DNA of 64,000 nucleotides from Pyropia yezoensis (Eukaryota; Rhodophyta; Bangiophyceae; Bangiales; Bangiaceae), in contig CM020618.1 of NCBI GenBank assembly GCA_009829735.1, positions 38,478,894-38,542,893 on the forward strand. The letters run 5' to 3'. Below are positions 50,691 through 63,026 of the stretch, piece by piece. The position numbers and the translations under genes were made by a program. A model generated the notes under the pieces. The model had not been told where the DNA came from, searched no databases, and was given only the letters and a program-made list of their open reading frames with translations. The first letter of the stretch is position 1. Each line of letters begins with the position of its first letter.

Positions 50691-53600
50691 CGGACGATGG
50701 CTGGAAGGAGGCGATGCGGCAGCTGGTGCGGCGGCCGAGAGCGGTCGGCGCCGCCGCCGCCGCCGACGGCAAGCGCATCGCCGACGGCCGCGGCGGCGTT
50801 GGCCGGGACCCGTCGGGGTCGCACTCGCTGCCCTTCCCCGCCGGCCGCGTTGAGGGGGAGGACCGCCGCGACGCGGGGGCAGGCGCCCGGGGGGGGGGGG
50901 GCGGGGGGGCCGGCATGGGGGGGGGGGGGCCGGGGTGGCCGGCATTGGGGGGGGGGGGTACACCACGCCCGGCACGCCCGGCGGCGGCGGCGGGGGCGGG
51001 GGGGGGGGCGTGCCCGGGGGCCGCCCAGACCTCAGCGCCGCGGGCACCCTCTTCTCTCGGCTGCAACGGTCGGGGGGGGGGCGGCGCTTGCGTCGTTGGG
51101 CACCCCGCCGGGTGCGGAGAGCGCGGCGGGCGCTCCGCAGTTGGGGGGGGGGGGGGGGGGGGGAGGGAGGCGCCGCCGCCGCCGCTGCCGCTGCCGCCTG
51201 CGGCGGCGGTGTCGGCGGCCGGCTGGGTGGCGCGGCGGTCGCTCCCGACGGTGGTGGCGGCAGCGGTGGCGGCGGCCGGGGGGGTGCCGCCAGAGGGGGA
51301 GGGGGGGGAGGTGAGGGCGGAGGGGGGGAAGGGGGTGCACCTGGGGGGGATCTGCTCAGGGTCGACGCCATTGCCGCCGTTGCGGCAGAGGAAGCGGTCG
51401 AGTGAGGGGGGCGGTGGCAGCGGTCCGGAGGCATGGTCTTGGTGGGAAGGGAGGGGCCGGGAAGGGGGGGCGGGGGCGGGCTGTGCGCCCATGCGACAAA
51501 AAAAAAGGAAGACACCGCCACCGCCGTGTATACCCTCGAGGGTCCAGGGGCGCGGGGGGGGGGCGGGGGAAGGGGGGTCACGGGGGCGGGCGCCGTGCCA
51601 CCCCGGCCGCGCGCGCTCCCCGCCCGGCGGCTGCGGTGGGGGTGGAGGCCGCCCGCGCGCCCGCGGGTGCCAAGGCTGTGGCCTCCCTTTTGTCGCCGCC
51701 GCTGCCGCACCCAGGCGGGCTGCGAGGTGAGGGCGAGGGGGCGGCGGCCGTCGCCGCGGCGGCATCGGCGGCAACTGCGGCGGTGGCGGCGGCGCCCGCC
51801 TCGCGCGTGCGGTGGGGGGAGGTGGCCCTCACGGCGCCCGAGGAGGTGCCACCGCCGCCAACCGCATCCACCAAGTCCAGCGCCGCGGTCGCCGCACCCC
51901 CCACCCCTGCTACGGCAGCTGGCCCCGTCACCCCCGACGCGGCCGCCGCGGCCGTGACTCCCGCCGCCGCCGTCGCCCGTTGTGTGCGCAAGCGGCCGCC
52001 GCTGCCACGGACGGGCGGCCCCGAGCGCGGGCGCCCGGTGGAGCCGGCGGCCGCGCGCGCCGAGGCGGCACAGCAGCCGGCAACGTCGCCGTCGCCCCGT
52101 GCCACCACCCACGAGGGGGGCGCCCGGCGGCAGGGGGAAGTCGCCCCGTCCCTTTACGAGCCAACCTCCGCGGCGCCTCCACAGCCGTTCTCCACCATCA
52201 CGAACAGCCACGAAGCGGGCCTATCACAACAACGCAAGAAGAAATAGAAGATTTACAACAGTTGGGCTAAGAAAAAGACCCTGCGGTGGCGACCCCACCA
52301 CCCCTACATCCCCGCCCACCCCTAGCCCCCCCCCCCCCCTGCCTAACAGCCGCCTTCCCCCCAGCACGAAGCTCCTCCCAGCACAAGCCACCTCCCAGTA
52401 CCCAATCAAGCAGCACGACCACGAGCTCTCTGCGGCCATCCCCTTCCCCCCCCCCACGTCGTGCTCCTCTTACCGTCATCCCAACACAGCCGGCACCATC
52501 ATCGCCGACCCCCCCCGCTCCTAACAAGACGACAACAGCTGTCCCCTCCTCCGGCCCCCATTAGCACGCCAACGCAGTCGTTGCGTCCACCCCCCCAACC
52601 ACTCCTACACCACGACGGACGAGGACAATCAGCGTCCCCAGAAGTGGCACCTTCACGGCCGCCACTCCTTCCCCTCCCATAACCCCACCGCGCAGCAGCG
52701 ATGGTCACCACCCCTCCCAGCCACAATCGCTGTCGCCGCTCGCCTGCACCCCAAGAGCACAATCGCCGCCGCCGCCACCCCCATCCCTTTGTCGTCACAA
52801 CCGGGGGCGGCCACGAGCACCACCGCGGCGGAAGACCGTCGCGGAAGATGGCCACAGCGACGACATCCCCGCAACCGTCCCCGTCCACGATCGCCCCAGC
52901 CCACCGCCGCCAACGCCGAAGTCCCGTGCACCTGCCAAACAGCCACGGCGACCAGCCATAACGCTTGCCCACCACTTCAACGCTACGGGAAAAGAGAACA
53001 TGGGAAAACTAGTGAAAAGAAAACAGAGGCGGCAGGGTCGCCCCCAACGACCCCCCGCCCCCCGAGCACCTCCTCCCCCCAAGCCCCCCCCCCACCCAAA
53101 CACCCCCCCCCCCCCCCTCCACTTTCCCGCAACCCATCCCCCTCCTACCACCCACCGCCTCTCCAAGCATCCACCACCCCTACCACCACGAGCGCTCTAC
53201 GAAAAAGTCCCTCCCACCCTCCGTATAGCTTCCCTTACCACCGTCCCCCGCCGCCCGTCACCCACAAGGCCATCCCCCCCCTTCCCACCCCCACCATCAC
53301 AACCACAGCAGCCCCCCCCCCCGGCCCATCATCACACCAATAACGCCGTCGTGCGCCTCCCCCCACCTAAATCGCCACAGACGTGGACACCACTTGCCGC
53401 CGTGGATGAGCGCACCCGCCCTTGCCGCCGCCGCAGACGAGCATCGCCGCAGCCACGCCGACCCCTCCCCCGCCGACAACTCATCAAACATCATGGCAAC
53501 GGTCCCCCCCCTCCACCGTCGTCCACCACCACAGCCACAGCAACCATCCCCCCCCCCACTGTCGCTCACTACCCACAGCCACCGCAGCCCCCCCCTGCCC

Positions 53601-54387
53601 CCCCCTCCACCGCCCCCCCCCCCCCACTCCACCGCCCCCCCCCCCCCCCCCCCCCCCTCCACCACCACAGACGAGCACACCTGCCGATGCCGTCGAGGTC
53701 GCCATCGACAGCCATCGCCGCGCTGACGCCCACCGACGTCACGACCGTCAACCGCCGCCATCGCTACGGACGGGGCCGCCGCCACAGTCGCCAAGGACGG
53801 GGCCGCCGCCACAGTCGCCACGGACACCCACCGCCGCCAAAAAGACGGACGGCGAGCACTACGACAGCACACCATGATCGCCACCACCGTCGCTACCGCC
53901 GACGTCACCAAGGCTCCTGTCGCCGCCGCCGCCGCCGCCGCCGATCGCCGGCAGCCGTCGCGGGACCAGATCGCTGCGACTACGGTAAGTGGAGGCGCCG
54001 ACGGTGGCGGACAATCCGCCACCAAAAGCATTCCACGGATTTCAAAAAGTGACTGCCAACTCGAGGCTTGCCAATGTGTGGCTGTCGAGCCTTCATCGGT
54101 CGATCTCAAGAATTATCGCGATGTGCCAGGAAATGTACAAGGTAGACTTTGAATGCTTGCAGATCCCATTCACACTGGGTCTCTTAGGAACGGGCCTCGA
54201 TCGATCGCGGAGAAGGGGCCACCAGGCAAGCAGCCAACTCGCATCAAGTAAGGACATCTCCTGTGAGGACTGGCCTGGGTCAACGGCACTCACCAAAGTA
54301 CCGGAAGCAGGTCCAGGCACGTGGACAGGCCTGGGCTGCCATTGGCTGCCCACGCCCTGCGACTTGGTGGTCCACCTCTGACATGAG

Positions 54388-54433
54388 GAACGCCGCAGCC
54401 CCGTGTCCGGGCATTTTATAGAAAAGCACGATA
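54388..54433 (-). repeat. internal partial copy of the MULE terminus
   Basis: AACGCCGCA followed after five bases by GTCCGGGCATTTTATAGAAA and AGCACGATA repeats the last 46-50 bases of the right end (58886-58935) in the same orientation. The sequence between differs slightly. It suggests a nested, rearranged or shorter related element ending here. Confidence 0.75.
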
Positions 54434-55837
54434 TGTGCGGAAACAAGGGGCTTGACCACCCCCGGACATAAACCGAGAAGAAAAAGAATTCCAGGCGTGC
54501 AACGTAGCAGCGTCTGGAATCCACCACATGCGCCGCCGCTGCTGGGTGCATCAGCGCCCTCTGTAAGCCTCCGACAGACCGAGCGCCTATCGCCTTCTGA
54601 CCAACTTGCCCTTTGACACGATGCGCCGTACAGCTGCACCCAGTCCCAGTTGCCCGGGCAAGACCCTCCGCTCCGTTTTCCTACTTCAACCCTCCACTCA
54701 ATAGGGTCCGCTCCGCGAGCTGCTCGCTCCCATCGGTTCCCCCAGCCTCTCTACCACACCGCCGCGCCCCATCGCGCATTTCCTGCCCTCCACGATGCGT
54801 GGCCGCCTCGCTTGTTTTTTACACGTCTGCTTCCGCACCACATCTCTCTCCGCTGGCCGGGCTGCCCCATCAAGGTGTATCCTCGAGGCGTTTCGTGATC
54901 GTTCAAGTCGCTGCAATCATGACGCGGCTTCCGCTGGTTTACCAGCCACAATACCTACGTACGTGCCACCTCCTCACTACCCCTCTGATTACATTTTCTG
55001 CGGAACCACGTTGCCCACACGTCACTGTAGTCGCCGCGATCCTGGTAACTTCTCGCTGGTGCTCCCCCCCCCCACCCTATCTCGCTGTGGCTACCGCCGC
55101 TCTGTTGGCATCCTTAGCATCTGCCACCTTTTCTGCGGCACTGACGTATCAGGTCCCCCCGCGCCCGTTGCGATAGCTCTGCCTTGGCTCACACTTTTCA
55201 ATCTCTCTCTCTGCTTTGGCTGTTGGGCCTCCACTCTTTTCTCACTAACAACAGAGTGGCTGGCGGCTGACGGTCTCCAGCTCCACGTCGCAGCGCCAGG
55301 GGGAAGTGTTGGGCGCCCGCCGCACACGGGGACGGGAGCGCGAGGGCGACACTGCGGGGGGGCGGGCGGTCGGCGCTTTTGCGTCCGTCGCAGGGGGACT
55401 CTTTCACTTCCCTGGCTAGACCGGGTGAGGGGGGGAAGAGTGGGGGAGGGGAGCGGGGAAAAGGGGGGGGGGGGAAGGAGGGGGGTCATGCTTTTTGGAA
55501 CTCTGCTCTCCTCCGCGCTTTACCTCCTCTCTTGGACACACTGAAGGGTAACGCAAGACCTGCACAGGACATTGAGTCAACTAGGCGCCCGTGTCCTCGT
55601 CTTCACCGCCGGTGTGAGACGACTGACTGTCGACGCTGCTGTCCGTGTGTCGCTATTGTCGACGGGGAGCGGCGGGATCCAGGGGTAGGTGGGGGGCCCA
55701 GCTTCCTGCATGCGGCGGACCCTATGGCTGTATGTCGAGGGACAGGGCATTTATCCTATCCGACTACCTTACATCATCAATGAGCGCATTTGCTTTCCCG
55801 TGTCTTCCCACGCCATGCCACCCTACAAAAAAAATGG

Positions 55838-58399
55838 TTACCGCGTGTCGCCGCCGCCAGCGCCAGAACCACCAGCTTGTTGCTCCGTTCCACCGGAGCT
55901 CGCTGCTGACTCCTGTCGCCGAGCCTCCAAAACGACTTGAAAGGCAGCCAGTAACGCAGGGGGCGCGTTCAGGAGGCTGGCAACGGCTCCAGCTGCGGGT
56001 CCTGCTGCGGCTGGCGCCCCCGAATGTGCCTTTTCCCGCCGCTGCTTGGAAGACTTGGGGGGCTGACCGGCGCCCGGCACGATGTTATTCCGCTTCTTCC
56101 GCTTTATCGCCTGCCGCATGCGCGCAGGCTGGCTCGCCGAGCTCGAAGTCGACAGCCCCAGGGTGCCGATGGCCGCCATTGTACGGCTGTCAAAGTCGGA
56201 CAGCGCCGCGACGACCTCCAACAATGTTGACGCTTTCTTGTCCGAAACGACTTGTTTAGTTTGCCTGTTTAGCGACTCGCAGGCGTTTGTGTTGTCAGGA
56301 CTCGCGAGAAGCTCATACTTGTTGAGCTTCCCGCCACTCTTAGGGAAAGCCGCGAAAAGGGCGGCTTCATTGCTTAACTGCCACTTGATAATGCTCGCTT
56401 TTTTGCCGCCGCCCGCCTGCTTGTACTGGACCGCCAATGCGGACAGCTGCTGGCGCACGGCTACCGCGCCGCCCTCGGCATAGGCATCGCGCAGCTGCAC
56501 TATGGCCTTGAAGAACGGGTCGTTCAGGTTGTTCCCTCATGGGCCCAGAAGGAATCGCTTAAAGTGGACGGCGCAACCGACCACCCGCCCGGCGTAGTCC
56601 GCCGGCGTCCCACCAAAAACGCGGCAGAGGCCCTGTGTAAAACCTAAGTGCTGGGCCGTCTCAAAGTCCATCGTCCCCGACACAAACGGGGTCTTCCTGC
56701 TGCTTGTCCCCCCTCCCGCCCGAATGGCCACTCGGACACCAGAGCCCGCAAGCCCGTGGTCGGCTGCCGAAGAGAAGTAGAACTCGAAAATCTCCTCGTA
56801 CATGGATGCGGTCTTTTCAATCATCATCGCTCGGAGAAGAGCCACAGCTCGGTTTAGCGACGGCACAAAGGATCTGTGGGAAGAATTTGCACACAGTAAC
56901 GGTCAGTTCCTGCATATGCCAAGGCCGCCAATCTTACATGCTCGTCGTAGCCAAACCATACGCCTGCCGAAGGCCACCGGCGCGAATGAACCCCTCCCCT
57001 TGTACAAGAAAACGTACATGATAGAAAAGTGATGCCAATCGAAGGCCTGCTTGCCCGCCTCACGGATGGCATAGGCCTCGACGCCGTCCTTGGCCGAACC
57101 AGGGGTAACGACCCCAAAAGTTGAGTCGGCTTCAAAGAACCGCACTGTCCCCGACATCTCTGCTTGCTTTTCATTCTGTAGCACCACGACTGTATATTCC
57201 TGCTTCTGGATGATGGCACTGACGTAGTCGTGCTGGTAGCCGGCACGGCGGCAGAGGTCCGCGACGCCTACCAAATCTTGCCCAAAATGATGAGCTGCCG
57301 AGCGTGCCGAATGCCGTAGCTTACGTACAAAAGAGCTCCCGGCCTGTGAACCGCCGCTCGCGTCACTGATTGATTCCTATGAAAAGAAACAACAGCATAC
57401 AGCCGCAGGCGTGTCAGTGTCAGTGAGACTGCACGCCTGGGTCACGATCATTGACTCTCCCCCGGCGTGCGAAAAAAAAAAAAAAGGGGGGAAACGTCAA
57501 TCATACCTGGAAGGCTCGAATGGACAGAGATGGGTTACCTTGAACCACGTTGCGCACAAGGTCACCGGATGGCTTGCAGACAGGAACACGTGGGAGTGTG
57601 TACCACGAAGCAAGATGATCACGCGTACTGTACTGTCGGGCGCCGCCGCAGCTGGTATCAAAAGCTCCACACGAACGGGACACGTCCAGCCCCCGGACTG
57701 CTGCAGGGGTGGCAACTCACCCCCATGCCGCCGACACGTTTTCTCCTTATCCCGCTTGCCGGCGATGTAGCTGCACTTGTCAGATGACTCGAGCTTATCG
57801 GTGCCGTGCCTCATCCAGGACTGCACCCGGTCTGCGTCCACTCCCGAATATATGGCCATGTCCATGTGCCCATTCTTTCTGGAGGGAGGGTCTCCTGGAC
57901 GCCAGTAAGAGCAGCCCACAAAGGCCCGCCGAGCACCCGTGGAAAAGACAAACACGGCGTGGCCGCCGCAAGGGCAGTCGTCCTCGCCAATGTACGAGCA
58001 GCCGCTGCCGATCTTTTGCACTGCCACAAAGAAGCCTGTCGCAGTCGTAGCCGAAACAATATAAAAATAAGACACGTATGGCCCAAAGTGTCAGAAATGC
58101 CCCTCGCATTCCGGCGGTCGGATGCAGCTGGTGCGCCGCGCAGAAAAAAGAATAAAAAGCGGAGAAGAGGCCGGGGTCAGTGTGTTCTCACGTACCAATG
58201 ATGTCTTGTGTACTAGTCGCTCAGGGTCGTCCTTATCCTCGCACATCTGCATTGCTGCAATCTACGTCGGGTTGTCAAAGTAGACCGTTGTGAGCGCCAG
58301 ATTGGCCACGGCAGCTGGCATCAACGAGCACACCAGCGGGGGAATGCACGTCCGCTTCTGCGCGGAGTAGCGCTTCCAGCGTCCAGAAATATTCACCAT
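55838..58399 (-). pseudogene. MULE transposase, four exons, two in-frame stops
   Basis: Four segments join into one 700-codon frame: 58399-58192, 58035-57539, 57376-57018 and 56873-55838. The introns are 58191-58036, 57538-57377 and 57017-56874, all GT-AG and 144-162 bp long. The N-terminal part is Cys/His-rich (CSYIGEDDCPCGGH, then WTCPVRVEL and GTHSHVF), as in MULE DNA-binding zinc modules. The catalytic core follows with FEADSTFGVV (first Asp), TMDFETAQ (second Asp) and GCAVHFKRFL (the GC-x-x-HF-type motif). Further on, DNTNACESLNRQTK matches the expected Glu region. A TAG near 58265 and a TGA at 56539-56537 interrupt it; both fit C-to-T changes of CAG and CGA. The frame also extends sensibly upstream to about 58463, so the true N-terminus is unsure. 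The protein would cut and paste elements with these TIRs. Confidence 0.75.
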
Positions 58400-58463
58400 C
58401 GTAGACCTCGCACCCTTGGGCGCACCCCACGTGTTGGGGCTGTCCTTAAACCAGTTTTCAGTG

Positions 58464-58935
58464 GCCTGCGGCGTTCCGAGCCCATTTCAGGCCTGGCCGG
58501 TGTCTGCAGCTGCGGCGTTCCAGCCAATTGGGGGCAGGGGCGCTCCCAGTGCCTCAGTTAGCAGATGGATCGGCCGGAAGCCGACCTGAGGAATCGTAAC
58601 GTGCGGCGTTTGCACCCCATTTTAGAGGGCCACCCGGCGCAGTGCGGAGGTTTTTTTAGCGAATAAGTGGGTCACAGAGAGGCCCACCAGGAGCAACGGA
58701 GAGGCCTTCTTTTCGGGCCAGCAGGTGACACGTCCGGCGGGGAGATACAAATCGCGAGCTTTTCCACGTGAGGCAAACGAGATGATTGGAGTTCCCGGGC
58801 CTGGTGGCTGGAACGTTTTGCCTCAGTCCGACGTAGTGTCCGGACCACCCCCGCCCAGGCTAATGGAACAGTGTCTGAACAGACACCGCAAACGCCGCAC
58901 GTTCTTGTCCGGGCATTTTATAGAAAAGCACGATA
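58464..58935 (-). repeat. right terminal inverted repeat of the MULE
   Basis: Reverse complement of 48511-48982, same length. The transposase frame begins at or just inside its inner edge, so the element's promoter probably lies within this TIR, as in other MULEs. Confidence 0.85.
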
Positions 58936-60170
58936 GATACATACACGTGCGTTGCTACTCTATCTAAACGGCGTGATCTCTGGGGAGAATTTCACACATG
59001 TAAATCGTGTATTTCATGCATACACAGCATTTTGCCTCCCGTGCCCGCAGCCAAGCGCTTACGCCTCACACAGCACACACCGCTACCCCCCGCCCTGCAC
59101 TCCTACCAGCCGCCGTACGTGAGGAGCGTGCACTCCATCCATCATCGTCATACACGCCACTCTGCACCCCACACTGTCTGCCGCAACTCCACGCCGCCCC
59201 CCGTCGCTCTAAAGCGCCACCCACTGTACTCCAGCGCCACGCGTACACCTACTCCACCCCGCGTCATCCTACACTCTCTTCCACCGTTGGAACCGTCGCC
59301 CATCGCCGCACGAATGCCCTCTCCGCCTGCAGCCGGTCCTCCGCTCCTCACCGTCCCTGAGCCGAGGCTGCCCCCCGCGGCGCAACGTTCTACCCCCACC
59401 GCCCTCAGAAGCCTCCGTCGCGCCCCACATCCCACGTACCAACCTCACTGCTTCTTCCGGCCCCGCCCCGGTCTGCCCCGTCTTCAGTGGCTGCACCCCC
59501 GGGTCCCTCGCCGCCGTCACCGCCCTCGGCAGACCTGTAGCCGCAGACCGCGTCACGCCTCCCCCCACGTGTCACCGTTTTCCCTGGCAGCCAACAGCCA
59601 TCGCGCCCGCCGCCGAAACACCAGAGCGTGCATGCGGGATGCATAGGTAAGCGGGGGGGGGGGGGGGACGACAGCACAAGCTGGTGGTTGAAAGTTGGTG
59701 CGTGGGGGAGGGTGACACCGTTGTGGGGGCCGGGGACGCGGCAGGGGGCCGGGGGCACGGGCGGCGAGCCGCCGCTGTCGCCACCACCACATCCGCCGCG
59801 CCAAACGCCGGGTGGGGGGGGGAGGGGAGCGGTGCCGCCGCTCCGCCTGGACCAACGGGCGGTGAAGCCAGTGGTCAACGCCGTGCCGTAGATGGCTGCC
59901 CCGGGCAGGGGGAGGGAAGCGGTGGCAGCAGCGCCCAGGCCGGGGTGGGGTGCCCCAGCACGTGGGGGGGGGCGCGGCGGCGGCCGCGGAAGTCACGGCG
60001 GGGTTGGCCAGGCCTCCACGGCGGGGACGCGGGGGAAGTGCGCACGTCTGGCAGCCGGCCGCGGTCGACGGCGAGGTTCGATAGGGTGACAGGCGTGAGG
60101 GGGCGGCGACCGTCGGCGACAGCGGACGGGTCCAGGTGCGCCGCTGGTGAGGTCGGGGGAGGGGGGGAGA

Positions 60171-60320
60171 AAGCGACGTCCGTGGGGGGGAGGAGGGAGC
60201 GACGTGTGTGGGGGAGGTGTGAAGCGATGTCCGTGGGGGGGGGTGGAAGCGATGTCCGTGGGGGGGGGTGGAAGCGACTTCCATGGGGGGGGGGGGAGCG
60301 ACGGAGCGACGTCCGTGGAC
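60171..60320. repeat. about 25-bp degenerate tandem repeat, six copies
   Basis: Units of the form GAAGCGAtGTCCGTGGGGGG recur at 60171, 60197, 60221, 60246, 60271 and 60304 with small differences in G-run length. Confidence 0.7.
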
Positions 60321-62962
60321 GAGACGGCCACTGGGGTGGTGGCTCGCGCGGGCGTCGTGGGGGGCGTCCCGTGGGGCGTGCGTGGCGCGCGCGCGTCTCT
60401 TTCCAGGCGGTCGTACGCGTCAGAATCGTGACGGCTGTGCCCATGACGAACAGTTTGAAAATCGTTTGTCTCACGTGCTGAAACGCCTTGTATGTAGCAG
60501 CAGCTTGTGACGCATTGCGCGGACATGTGCATCAAGCGCGCATTCACCGCGTGCAACACTAGTCTGGGGCCACTCTGCCAACTTTTCAAAAGCATGCTCA
60601 TTCGACTAAATCAATGGCGCTGAGCATGCTCATGTGCTCAGAATGTGTCACAAACGACGGGAAGTGCGTCAACCGTGCCCCCAAAGTCACCATTCTGGGC
60701 AGGTAGCCTCGACAGGATGTCCAACGCCCCACAGTGCTCCCATCCTATAAAACCTACACCTGTCAGATCTAGACAGTGTAGTCAGTTACCTCCACAGATT
60801 TTTGCACTCTCAATGGCACTCCGGGCGCATCCAGCTACGCCACAGTGCTCAACACCCCACCAGCAGTCAGTCAGTCGCCAATGTGTGGACTCCAGCGTAC
60901 TTTCTGTGCGTTTCTACGGCACCATGGCCACCAGATGCCTTCGCCTTTGGCGTTCACCGGAAACATTAGACCCATAACGCTCACACTCGCTCGGAGGGGG
61001 CGACTATTGCGCGTCACCCGCCCAGCCTCTCGCCGTTCCTGTCGGCTGTACGGGTGCACGACGCCAGACGTGTGCACCAATAGATTCAGCGTACTCGTTT
61101 TTAACTAGAACTGACTATCTCTTCCCACAGCGGAGCTCTCATGCACTCTATATTCAGGCACGTACTGGGCAACGGATGACAATGAAACAGACTGGGGGCA
61201 CTCTCTTGCGCTGTCTGCATAAACGACTGCGTTCTGCTGGGACACAGACCGTCAGGAATGATATATAAGTCATAGCGAACGGTGTTTCACAGTCATGGGC
61301 GCCCCCGAGCTGCGGAACCCAGGGGGAATGGTGAATGCACTGTGTCCGTCCATGGGGTCGTTGGGGGCTCTTCTCCAGCAGACGTCTGCAGATCCGCACT
61401 CAAAACTGAATAGAACAAGTAACAAAGGCTTGTGTACCCACCCGGCCTGCTGGGTGGTCGAGAAGCAGTGAAGCGGGCGACGGGGCGGGGAGGAGGGGGG
61501 CGTCGGACGCCGGCGCTTCAGCCGTTGGCGTCGGCAATCCCGAGTCGCTGACCAGGTTACTCGCCGAGCCAAATACTGTACTCGTCCATTCAGCGATTGT
61601 GGATTCAGCATTGAAATCCTCCGGTGGTCCTGTTCACATCATGGGACAGCCTATCACATCAGCCGAATCGCGCTCGTGATTGGCCAGACACGTCCCGAAA
61701 TGGGAGTCAAGTCGGAGACATACTCAATGGTGAATTGAAATTCTTGATAATTATAATTTTCGCCAGGTATCACTGGGCAAGCTGATAAATAGTCTTGCGT
61801 CTCCCGGTTGGTGCTTGGTGCCATCATCGTCGTCCTCGTCTGCCAACCCCCCCCCCCCTTGTTTTCGCATGTGCTCTCGCACCATCCTTCGCAAACGGAC
61901 ACCCAACAAAAGTCATCATGCGCCCAACAAGCGTGACTCGCTCCAAATGAATGCAGCACTCCGCACAAGCGCCCACCCAACACTAACAGCACACCAATAG
62001 ATCGGGACAGCGCCGGCAACAGCCAAACGCGGCGGCAGCAGCCGGTAGCTGACGGCGGTGACAGCGGGGACGGGGGCAACAACCCCCAGCACTCAGCGGC
62101 AGCGGCAAAGAGAGCAGGGGAAGCAACACGAGGCAGCCGGCAGCGGCACGGTCGGCCGCCGAAGGCGGTGGCGGCAGCAGGCGGCGGGCGGCGGCGCGGC
62201 CGGGGCGGCAGCCAGCGGTAGGATGACAACGGCGGCAAGCGACAGGGGCAAGCGACGGCGGCACGGGCAGGGGCAGCAGCGGGCAGAGCCGGCGCCGAGC
62301 GCGGCGGCACCGCCCGCCAGCTGCTGCGGCAGGCACAGGCAGCTACAGAGGGGGCCGCGGCGGCGGCAGCAGCAGTCGGCAGCTGGGGGCGGCGGCGGAA
62401 GCCGCAGGCGGCAGCCGGTGGCGGCGAGGGGGGGGGCAGCAGCGGTGGCGGACGGCGGCGGCGCGCGGCGCGCGGCAGCCGCGGCGGGGGAGGGCGGGCC
62501 GCGGCGGCGGTGGCCGCCAGCCGTCAGCGGCGGCGGCCGGCAGCGGGCAGCAGTGGCGGCCGGCCGGCGGCCGCGGCCGAAGAGGGCGGGGGTCGGCGGC
62601 AGTCGGCAGCCTGCAGAGGCGGCGGCCGGCGGCGGCCGCCTGCGGCGGCGGCGGGCGGTAGGCGGCGGCGGTGAGCGCCGGCCGCGGCGGGGCCGGGACG
62701 GAGGGCGGCGGCGGGTGAATACGGTTTGGGTGGGGAAAGACCGTACGAAGGGGGGAGGAGCGGCAGGGGAGGGGGGAGGCAGTACGGGAAGAAGCGGTGC
62801 AGGGGGGCAAGGCGCGGGTGAGCAAGAGGGTAAGGAATCCACCGAGGGAGCGACAAACCTGTTGTCCCCCGGCGCCCACACTGCGTCTTCCCCCGCCTAC
62901 GTGGCGATCACTCCCGGGCCGCTCGGCGCCGCTCACCCCCCCACTGTGCGACGCCAGCCCAC

Positions 62963-63020
62963 GTGCCCGCGCACGCGCGGCGAAGTGCCCGCGCACGCGG
63001 GGTGAAGTGCCCGCGCGCCG
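62963..63020. repeat. 22-bp GC-rich tandem repeat
   Basis: GTGCCCGCGCACGCGnGG followed by TGAA or CGAA, about 2.6 copies. A related GTGCCCACGCGCGGCC pair occurs at 63679-63716, beside the mirror copy of the neighbouring sequence. Confidence 0.6.
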
Positions 63021-63026
63021 CCCACA

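Larger units (their letters stand above)
48983..55837. other. MULE interior without recognisable gene
   Basis: 6.9 kb with no domain-bearing frame. From 50222 to about 51600 the plus strand is G-rich; from 52280 to about 53950 it is C-rich. Some plus-strand segments between 50690 and 52247 look more protein-like than the repeats around them (for example DGWKEAMRQLVRR near 50700). They fall in different frames separated by G runs and have no ATG, so a captured or broken low-complexity gene is possible but not shown. 54600-55550 is T/C-rich with hydrophobic shadow frames. Confidence 0.4.
48511..58935. mobile_element. Mutator-like element (MULE), 10.4 kb
   Basis: It is bounded by 472-bp terminal inverted repeats (48511-48982 and 58464-58935) that end TATCGTGCTwTTCTATAAAA. 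It carries a four-exon transposase gene on the minus strand directly inside the right TIR. Long TIRs of several hundred bp with a DDE transposase of the MULE type define this class. The left two thirds are non-coding or low-complexity, including a large GGTGGC array (50222-50690) and a C-rich stretch (52280-53950). A third, partial copy of the terminus lies inside (54388-54433). MULEs normally make 8-11 bp target duplications. None is visible here; only a TA occurs at both tips. The transposase has two stop codons, so this copy is probably non-autonomous now. Confidence 0.75.

Noticed and set aside
50214-52211. Very long frames of poly-Gly, Arg-Trp, Ala-Val, Pro or His repeats
   Set aside because: Direct translations of the GGTGGC array and neighbouring G/C runs; open in all frames on both strands.
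57507-57510. Alternative donor CCAG/GTATGA for the second transposase intron
   Set aside because: Leaves the wrong phase for the next exon, which then stops; the donor at 57538 keeps the frame.
62058-63005. 315-aa Gly/Arg/Ala frame near the right end
   Set aside because: Composition-driven; the mirrored minus-strand frames are equally open and no motif is present.
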